Shown piece after piece: positions 57,231 through 64,000 of a stretch of 64,000 nucleotides of DNA (the stretch's first letter is position 1; each line of letters opens with the position of its first letter). The notes beneath the pieces were generated by a model. The model saw nothing but the letters and a program-made list of their open reading frames with translations, was not told where the DNA came from and did not search any database. The position numbers and the translations under genes were made by a program. The stretch spans positions 174,778 to 238,777 of the forward strand of contig NZ_JABAEB010000008.1 of the NCBI RefSeq assembly GCF_012584455.1, in the 5' to 3' direction. This DNA comes from Shewanella oncorhynchi (GTDB lineage Bacteria; Pseudomonadota; Gammaproteobacteria; Enterobacterales; Shewanellaceae).

Positions 57231-59132
57231 GTGTTAAAAAGCCTGAATACAACTAAGTTCGTTTCCGTGGCCATTTTATCGGTAATCTTGGCGGGTTGTG
57301 GCACTTCAACGCCCACCTCGACCGGAACTGCACCCACAGTGGCCACCTCTTTAGCATCCGCACCTTTGTCGGCCAATGTGTATTTGGCACAAGCCGCCAA
57401 TAGCAAAGATCCGCAGCAGCGCGATACTAATCTGCTGCTCGCAGCCCATGCCTACATCAATGCCAACGACTACGCAGCGGCGCAGAAGCTACTAAAATCA
57501 ATACAGCCAAGCTTGAATCAGAGCCCAACATTTCTGGCCGAACATAAATACTTGACCGCGCGTGTGCTTGAACACACGTCCACCTATAGTGATGCACTTA
57601 AAGTTCTCAATTATCCAAGCAATTGGAGTTTGCCAAGCTGGCAGATGACGGCTTATCACCAATTCAAGGCACATTTATATCAATTGAATAAACAGCCTAT
57701 TGAGCAAGTGCGTGAACTGAGCTTACTGACGACTTACTTGCCCCCCGCCCAAGCCAACGAGGTGAATAACGCGATTTGGCAAGTTCTGCAGCCAATGCAC
57801 GAACAAACCTTAAAAGCCTTTACCCAAGATGCTAAGACTCCTGTGTTTACGGGTTGGTTGCAATTGGCTTATATCGCGAAGCATTATGCTGTCGATCCGA
57901 CACAGTTGGTACGCTACTTAGGCGAATGGCAGAAACAAAATCCTTATCATCCTGCAGCGGCTAAGCTACCCGCCGATCTTGACAGAGCCTTAAACGCTAA
58001 GCCATTTACGCCAAAAAACATTGCTGTGCTGTTGCCGCTGACGGGCCCAAGAGCTAACGCTGCCAATGCAATTCGCCAAGGCATATTAGCCAGTTACATG
58101 GCCAAGCAAAATGACCAAGTCGCAGTCAACTTTTATGACACGGCAAACGATGCTGCCAGCGCTTACCAACAGGCGCTAACTGTGGGAGCCGAATTTATTA
58201 TTGGCCCATTATTGCCTACTGAAATTGAACAACTGCAAGTGATCAATGCGGCAAACACAGCCGCCACGAATACGGTGACTAATACTGCTAACCCAGACAA
58301 AACGGCCAATACAGCAACAGCACCTGCTGCGCCTGTACCACAACTATTCTTAAATCAAGTTGATAAGTTCACCCCCGATCCGAATAGGTTCTACTTTGCA
58401 TTATCTCCCGCACAAGAGGCGGCCGATGCGGCGGAGCATTTATATCAAGATGGCGTAACTATGCCGTTACTGCTCGCCAGTAACGATGCCCTTGGCAAAC
58501 GCATGGCCGAAAGCTTTATTCAAGCATGGAAAAAGAAGAGCGATAACCCTGTCGAAGTTCACTACTTCGATGGCGGTGATAAAATGCGCACCACAGTACA
58601 AGATGCCCTTGGCGTGCGCGATAGCCAAGAGCGGATCGCCCGTATTAAAGAGCTGTTAGGCAATTCAGTACAAGCCGACTTCCGCTCGCGCCAAGATATT
58701 GATGCCATTTATATGATTTCAACGCCACAGGATCTAACCCTGCTCAAGGCCTTTATCGACGTCAACTTTAGCGTTTTCACACAACCTGTGCCTTTATATA
58801 CCTCAAGCCGCAGCCGAGTTGAAAATGAAAGCACACAAACGGCGCAGGATTTAAATAACCTGACCCTAAGCGACGCACCTTGGCTAATGCAAAACGGCGA
58901 AGAAAATCTGATGGTCAACACACTATTTTCGGGCTGGAATAACAGTCAGAAACGTTTGTTCGTTATGGGTTATGATGCAATGGATTTGATCGGCCGTTTG
59001 GCGCAAATGCGCTCATTCACAGGCTATCAATTCAATGGTCGCAGTGGTGCTTTATCTGTCAGTCCAGATGGCATAGTCAACCGCCAGTTAAGCTGGGGAC
59101 GTTATGAAAGAGGTAGCTTCCGCCAGTTATGA
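57231..59132 (+). CDS. lpoA: Penicillin-binding protein activator LpoA
   Basis: The 633-residue outer-membrane lipoprotein has a signal peptide with lipobox LAGC, an N-terminal TPR-like helical domain (about 50-255) and a C-terminal periplasmic-binding-like domain (from about 260) with an Ala/Asn/Thr-rich insert (about 345-375). LpoA stimulates the transpeptidase of PBP1a across the peptidoglycan. The start codon is GTG. It overlaps yraN by four bases. Confidence 0.94.
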   Translation: MLKSLNTTKFVSVAILSVILAGCGTSTPTSTGTAPTVATSLASAPLSANVYLAQAANSKDPQQRDTNLLLAAHAYINANDYAAAQKLLKSIQPSLNQSPTFLAEHKYLTARVLEHTSTYSDALKVLNYPSNWSLPSWQMTAYHQFKAHLYQLNKQPIEQVRELSLLTTYLPPAQANEVNNAIWQVLQPMHEQTLKAFTQDAKTPVFTGWLQLAYIAKHYAVDPTQLVRYLGEWQKQNPYHPAAAKLPADLDRALNAKPFTPKNIAVLLPLTGPRANAANAIRQGILASYMAKQNDQVAVNFYDTANDAASAYQQALTVGAEFIIGPLLPTEIEQLQVINAANTAATNTVTNTANPDKTANTATAPAAPVPQLFLNQVDKFTPDPNRFYFALSPAQEAADAAEHLYQDGVTMPLLLASNDALGKRMAESFIQAWKKKSDNPVEVHYFDGGDKMRTTVQDALGVRDSQERIARIKELLGNSVQADFRSRQDIDAIYMISTPQDLTLLKAFIDVNFSVFTQPVPLYTSSRSRVENESTQTAQDLNNLTLSDAPWLMQNGEENLMVNTLFSGWNNSQKRLFVMGYDAMDLIGRLAQMRSFTGYQFNGRSGALSVSPDGIVNRQLSWGRYERGSFRQL

Positions 59133-59455
59133 CACTCGGACAGCAGGCAGAATCGCACGCCCAACGTTACCTTGAACAACAAGGCTTAACTTTTGTCGAA
59201 CGTAATGTCCGCTATCCGTTTGGGGAAATTGATTTAATCATGCGCCATAAAAACCATTGGGTATTTGTCGAAGTGAAGTATCGTTCGGCAAATCAATATG
59301 GCGGCGCATTACAAGCCCTAAGCAGCGCGCAGATTTCGCGAATTCGCAAAGCGGCTAGCCACTATTTACAACTCAATAGACTCGATGTGCCCTGTCGTTT
59401 CGATGTCATCGCCATGGAAGCCGATCAAATTCATTGGCTGGTCGATGCCTTTTAA
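59129..59455 (+). CDS. yraN: YraN-family endonuclease-like protein
   Basis: The 108-residue protein has a restriction-endonuclease-like fold with the [21 protein letters not shown] motif, the E-x(n)-D-x-EVK catalytic pattern. The function is unproven (UPF0102). The start overlaps the lpoA stop (ATGA), so translation is coupled. Confidence 0.92.
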   Translation: MTLGQQAESHAQRYLEQQGLTFVERNVRYPFGEIDLIMRHKNHWVFVEVKYRSANQYGGALQALSSAQISRIRKAASHYLQLNRLDVPCRFDVIAMEADQIHWLVDAF

Positions 59456-59551
59456 GCGCCAATAGTGAAAGAGTGACTACACAAATTATTTTAACGTCCG
59501 TGCCTCAACACGCTTGTGGAAATATGGCATGATAGCAACACTTTATCCTGA

Positions 59552-60720
<1,169 letters not shown>

Positions 60721-60743
60721 TTTTGCAGTTTACCTATTTAAAA

Positions 60744-60786
60744 CTTAAGCCTAAGTGGTGAGCTAACTCGCCCACTTAGGCTTTAA
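60744..60786. terminator. Bidirectional terminator between dolP and the EamA gene
   Basis: The stem AAGCCTAAGTGG / CCACTTAGGCTT (60747-60758 and 60772-60783) is flanked by A/T-rich ends between converging genes. Confidence 0.85.
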
Positions 60787-60795
60787 CCCTCGCTG

Positions 60796-61680
60796 TTATT
60801 TTCCCGTGAGTGTATCTGCTATCTTAGGTGCCGATTTTGATAGGAGCGATCCTAGCCAAGGTAAAAACAACGAAGGCAATACGATTAAGGCGGCACCGAG
60901 CCAACTTAAGTTATCCAACCATTCATCGAACAACAACCAGCCTAAAAAGACAATAAACAACAAGCCTGTGTATTCCGCAATCGCGATATCACTCGCCTGG
61001 GCCTTGCGGTAAGCCAACACACAAAACCAGTGATAAACCAATAAAAATGCGTTGCTCAGCAAGGCCACGCCCACCAGCTCCCAACTCAAACCCTCAATCC
61101 CCTGAAACACTGCAATCACTAACGTTGCCGGAATACCCAGCAAGTTATATAGCATTAGCGTTAGCACGGGATGCTCAGCATGGGGCACTTTTTTAAGCGC
61201 TAACTGATTCACTGCAAAGGTAAAAGCTGAAAACAGTACAGCAATGCCGTACCAGTTCATTTCACTCGGTCGCAGGATAATCAAGATGCCGACAAAACCT
61301 AAGCCAGTACAGATTGTCTGAGCAGCGGTGATCCTCTCGCTCAGGAAGAAATACCCCATCAAAATAATCATTAGCGGTGCGGAATAAAACAATGAGCTAA
61401 CTGTCGCGAGCGGCAATGCCATTAAGCCAATAATTAAAAAAAGCGCGCCAACTGAGCCTATGTTGGCACGCCAAAGGTGAACTGAGATATGTGTCGTCAT
61501 CGGACGCTGCGAATACAGCCACACTGGCAACAACATAAATACTGAAGAGATTTGCCTGACAAGGAGGAAAGTCGAGGCACTCGCATCGTCCGGTAACCAC
61601 TTGATCGACACATCATAGAAGGCACTGAATAGATTACCTACTATCAATAAAATCAAACCAATAACTACTGGGCGTTGCAT
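60796..61680 (-). CDS. EamA-family (DMT) transporter
   Basis: The 294-residue inner-membrane protein has ten helices in two EamA repeats (about 5-140 and 150-285), the drug/metabolite transporter pattern. Substrates of such proteins range from amino acids to nucleotide sugars and cannot be read from sequence. It is a single gene divergent from the LysR regulator over 120 bases. Confidence 0.88.
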   Translation of the reverse strand: MQRPVVIGLILLIVGNLFSAFYDVSIKWLPDDASASTFLLVRQISSVFMLLPVWLYSQRPMTTHISVHLWRANIGSVGALFLIIGLMALPLATVSSLFYSAPLMIILMGYFFLSERITAAQTICTGLGFVGILIILRPSEMNWYGIAVLFSAFTFAVNQLALKKVPHAEHPVLTLMLYNLLGIPATLVIAVFQGIEGLSWELVGVALLSNAFLLVYHWFCVLAYRKAQASDIAIAEYTGLLFIVFLGWLLFDEWLDNLSWLGAALIVLPSLFLPWLGSLLSKSAPKIADTLTGK

Positions 61681-61800
61681 TTTTTAACATCCATAAATCT
61701 CAATGGCGGCATGATAATCCTCGCAAAACTTAAGCTGAAATGATGCTTTCTCATGCTAGATGAATTAAATTCATACTAAAGCCTTTAGATATTGAAAATC

Positions 61801-62673
61801 ATGAGAAAGCTCCCGCCATTACGCGCTCTACAAGTGTTTGAAGCTGCCGCCAGACAGCAGCATTTTTCTAAGGCCGCCGATGAACTGTGCATCACCCAAA
61901 GTGCAGTGTCTCACCAAGTGCGAGTATTAGAAGAGTATTTTGGCGAGCAACTGTTCGACCGTCAGGGGCGTAAACTGCAGTTAACGCCTAAGGGGCACGG
62001 ACTATTTTTAGAGTTAGAGCGGATATTCAACGAGTTAAGCGACCTCAACTTGAAAGTACGCGATACGCCAAATCAACAGCTCTGCCTGGCCGTTTACAGC
62101 TCATTCTCGGTGAAATGGTTAATCCCAAGACTCGCCGATTTTCGCCGCCAATATCCGAGCGTGAAAATCCGCCTCGAGATGATCACCCAAGATCCTGATC
62201 TAAGCACCAGCACCGCGGATATCTTCATCGCCGGTAAGCTAAATCAACGTGGCTATTGGCAACAGTTACTGCACAAAGAGTGTTTAATTCCTGTATGCAG
62301 CCCCAGTTTTTACCTTAAATGGCGCGACATAAGCCTGAGTAATTTCCAGCAACAAGCTCTGCTGGTGGTTGATGAAGGGCCATTAGGGCTTGACTGGCAC
62401 AAGTGGTCATCGGCGCACCAAATACCACTCGATAACGAACAACAGCATGTGTTTAGTCATATTGTGATGGCGATTGAAGCGGCGATTGCTGGCCAAGGCT
62501 TAGCCCTAGCGCCGGACTTTATGGTGGCTGGCGATATCACCACGGGGCGTTTAGTCGCCTTGAATCTTCCCGATGTGCATACCGGATTTGAATTTACCTT
62601 CTTTTGTAAGCAACGCCGTTTATCAGAACCAGCGATTGCCGCTTTCTCATCTTGGCTAAAATCACAGGCTTAG
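61801..62673 (+). CDS. LysR-family regulator, GcvA-like
   Basis: The 290-residue regulator starts MRKLPPLRALQVFEAAARQQHFSKAADELCITQSAVSHQVRVLEE, very near GcvA-type proteins, followed by a substrate-binding domain. GcvA controls glycine cleavage in E. coli, but many paralogues exist and the target here may be the divergent EamA transporter. The ATG at 61801 is preferred over an in-frame TTG at 61792; neither has a strong SD. Confidence 0.85.
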   Translation: MRKLPPLRALQVFEAAARQQHFSKAADELCITQSAVSHQVRVLEEYFGEQLFDRQGRKLQLTPKGHGLFLELERIFNELSDLNLKVRDTPNQQLCLAVYSSFSVKWLIPRLADFRRQYPSVKIRLEMITQDPDLSTSTADIFIAGKLNQRGYWQQLLHKECLIPVCSPSFYLKWRDISLSNFQQQALLVVDEGPLGLDWHKWSSAHQIPLDNEQQHVFSHIVMAIEAAIAGQGLALAPDFMVAGDITTGRLVALNLPDVHTGFEFTFFCKQRRLSEPAIAAFSSWLKSQA

Positions 62674-62690
62674 GATGAATTTACAGGTAC

Positions 62691-62720
62691 AAAAAAGCCG
62701 ACGCGAACGTCGGCTTAATT
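62691..62720. terminator. Bidirectional terminator between the LysR gene and trpS
   Basis: The hairpin AAGCCGACG / CGTCGGCTT (62695-62716) has loop CGAA, a run of A before and TTAATTT after. It serves both converging genes. Confidence 0.88.
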
Positions 62721-62734
62721 TATCGTTCGATTGA

Positions 62735-63733
62735 TTACACTAACAAACCAATCTTCTCATACACTTTCTTCAGGGTCACTTCGGCGCGCGCCTGCGCACT
62801 CTGTGCGCCAGCTTTCATCACTTGGTCTAAGTATGCGCGATCGCTACGAATAGCGCGGTAACGCTCTTGTAGTGGCTCTAACATGCTCACAACCGCTTCA
62901 CCTGCCGCACCTTTCAAATGGCCATACATCTTGCCTTCAAACTCGGCTTCTAGGCTCGCAATGCTTTGCCCTGTCACACCCGACATGAGACTCAACAGGT
63001 TAGAAACACCCGGTTTATTATCCACATCAAAACGCACGACTGGCGGCTCATCACTGTCTGTCATGGCTTTTTTCAGCTTCTTCAGCACTGATTTCGGATC
63101 TTCTAGCAGGCCGATAACGTTATTACGGTTATCGTCTGACTTAGACATCTTCTTTAGCGGCTCCTGCAGCGACATGACTTTAGCGCCAAGTTCAGGAATA
63201 AACGGCTCAGGAATGGTGAAAGTATCGCCATAGGCATTGTTAAAACGAGTAGCGATATCACGTGTTAACTCAAGGTGTTGTTTCTGATCTTGGCCAACAG
63301 GGATTTCGTTCGCTTGATAAATCAGAATATCCGCCGCCATCAACACTGGGTAGCCAAATAAACCCACGTTGATGTTGTTAGCGTGCTTTTGTGATTTATC
63401 TTTAAACTGAGTCATGCGGCTCAACTCGCCCATTTGGGTATAGCAGTTTAATGCCCAACCCAATTGCGTATGTTGTGGCACCTGTGACTGGATAAACACT
63501 GTACTCTTTTTAGGATCTACGCCACAGGCCAAATACAGGGCTAAGGTATCTAAACACGCTTCACGCAATGCTTTAGGATCTTGGCGCACGGTAATGGCAT
63601 GCAAATCAACTACACAATACAGGCAGTCGTGGCTATCTTGCATCGCAACCCATTGACGCAATGCACCCATGTAGTTACCTATGGTTAATTCGCCGGACGG
63701 CTGTGCACCGCTGAGTACTATGGGTTTGGTCAT
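62735..63733 (-). CDS. trpS: Tryptophanyl-tRNA synthetase
   Basis: The 332-residue class Ic enzyme has the HIGH-like motif in [13 protein letters not shown] and the KMSKS loop in KKMSKSDDN, and the length of E. coli TrpS (334). It charges tRNA-Trp in the cytosol. It follows gph by 68 bases on the same strand, an arrangement also found in E. coli. Confidence 0.96.
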   Translation of the reverse strand: MTKPIVLSGAQPSGELTIGNYMGALRQWVAMQDSHDCLYCVVDLHAITVRQDPKALREACLDTLALYLACGVDPKKSTVFIQSQVPQHTQLGWALNCYTQMGELSRMTQFKDKSQKHANNINVGLFGYPVLMAADILIYQANEIPVGQDQKQHLELTRDIATRFNNAYGDTFTIPEPFIPELGAKVMSLQEPLKKMSKSDDNRNNVIGLLEDPKSVLKKLKKAMTDSDEPPVVRFDVDNKPGVSNLLSLMSGVTGQSIASLEAEFEGKMYGHLKGAAGEAVVSMLEPLQERYRAIRSDRAYLDQVMKAGAQSAQARAEVTLKKVYEKIGLLV

Positions 63734-63801
63734 TACGTCATTGCTCCACTATCTATATATAAAAAGACTAAAAAATCGACTAAAGAACAGGTAACCCCCC
63801 A

Positions 63802-63999
63802 TTACTTGGTAGGTTTTACCCAGTTCAGAATCTCACTAAATTGCTCACATACGGCATCTGGGCCACTGAGCCCAATATCTTCACCGTAGTTGTAGCCATA
63901 GGTCAAGCCGATTGACGCTATCCCAGCCGCTTTCGCCGCTAAAATGTCGTTTTTAGAATCGCCGACCATCAATAACTCAGTTTTCTCCAATTGCCACTC
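63802..63999 (-). CDS. gph: Phosphoglycolate phosphatase, C-terminal end (partial)
   Basis: The frame continues off the right edge; 65 codons are visible. They include the HAD motif IV stretch [18 protein letters not shown], with the metal-binding aspartates, then [12 protein letters not shown] and the end. Gph dephosphorylates 2-phosphoglycolate produced from damaged DNA ends. The position upstream of trpS supports it. The nucleophile motif lies outside the window. Confidence 0.85.
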   Translation of the reverse strand, partial: EWQLEKTELLMVGDSKNDILAAKAAGIASIGLTYGYNYGEDIGLSGPDAVCEQFSEILNWVKPTK

Positions 64000-64000
64000 A

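Overview
The window reads as a chromosomal segment of a Shewanella-type gammaproteobacterium. The evidence is the set of gene neighbourhoods: rsmI divergent from lpoA-yraN-diaA-dolP, an srkA-dsbA pair, a speF-potE-porin cluster, Rof, ZapB, YtfK, SelO and several c-di-GMP proteins. No phage, transposase, integrase, tRNA or CRISPR was seen. Both window edges cut genes: a sensor/GGDEF/EAL protein on the left and the gph C-terminus on the right.

Layout. 1-7.1 kb: c-di-GMP sensor, ilvE, rof, a small unknown gene, an nhaC-type antiporter followed by a RidA-family gene, and zapB tail-to-tail with ytfK. 7.1-12.5 kb: a candidate small RNA, then a minus-strand series of membrane-anchored protein, lipoprotein, selO, DUF3630-like gene, srkA and dsbA. 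12.7-15.4 kb: DsrE-like, YgbA-like, a membrane protein resembling the sensor half of an AraC regulator, and a SYLF protein. 15.6-22.4 kb: an arsenic resistance island. On the minus strand it has arsR, an arsP-type permease, a broken thioredoxin, a gap-type GAPDH and arsJ; on the plus strand arsB, arsC and arsH. Four similar AT-rich boxes look like ArsR operators. 22.5-31.4 kb: a second large GGDEF/EAL sensor, then a markedly AT-rich three-gene signalling operon (EAL-like/HDOD protein, soluble hybrid histidine kinase with Hpt, response regulator without an output domain). 32-37 kb: a secreted unknown protein, a membrane acyltransferase coupled to a secreted putative zinc metallopeptidase, DUF1232, AraC regulator and a PEBP protein.

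37.5-42.8 kb: an ornithine decarboxylase cluster headed by a 34-codon leader that closely resembles the ornithine-sensing arrest peptide SpeFL, then speF, potE and a porin. 43.2-46.3 kb: gluconate kinase, permease and LacI-type repressor, with two overlapping GntR-like operators between gntK and gntT. 46.5-54.4 kb: YgiQ, MAPEG, a ThrE-like exporter, a small Omp85-like outer-membrane protein behind a perfect PmrA/QseB-type box, a DJ-1/PfpI protein and a TetR regulator. 54.4-64 kb: a yqjD-yqjE-yqjK-like operon, rnpB, rsmI, lpoA-yraN-diaA-dolP, an EamA transporter, a LysR regulator, trpS and the end of gph.

The most interesting items are the SpeFL-like leader far from enterobacteria, the AT-rich phosphorelay/HDOD operon, the metallopeptidase-acyltransferase pair, the PmrA-type box before the outer-membrane protein, the zapB terminator lying antisense inside ytfK, and the decayed thioredoxin gene in the arsenic island. 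Start codons were moved wherever a Shine-Dalgarno site, signal peptide or operator argued for it. All family assignments come from reading motifs, not from searches.
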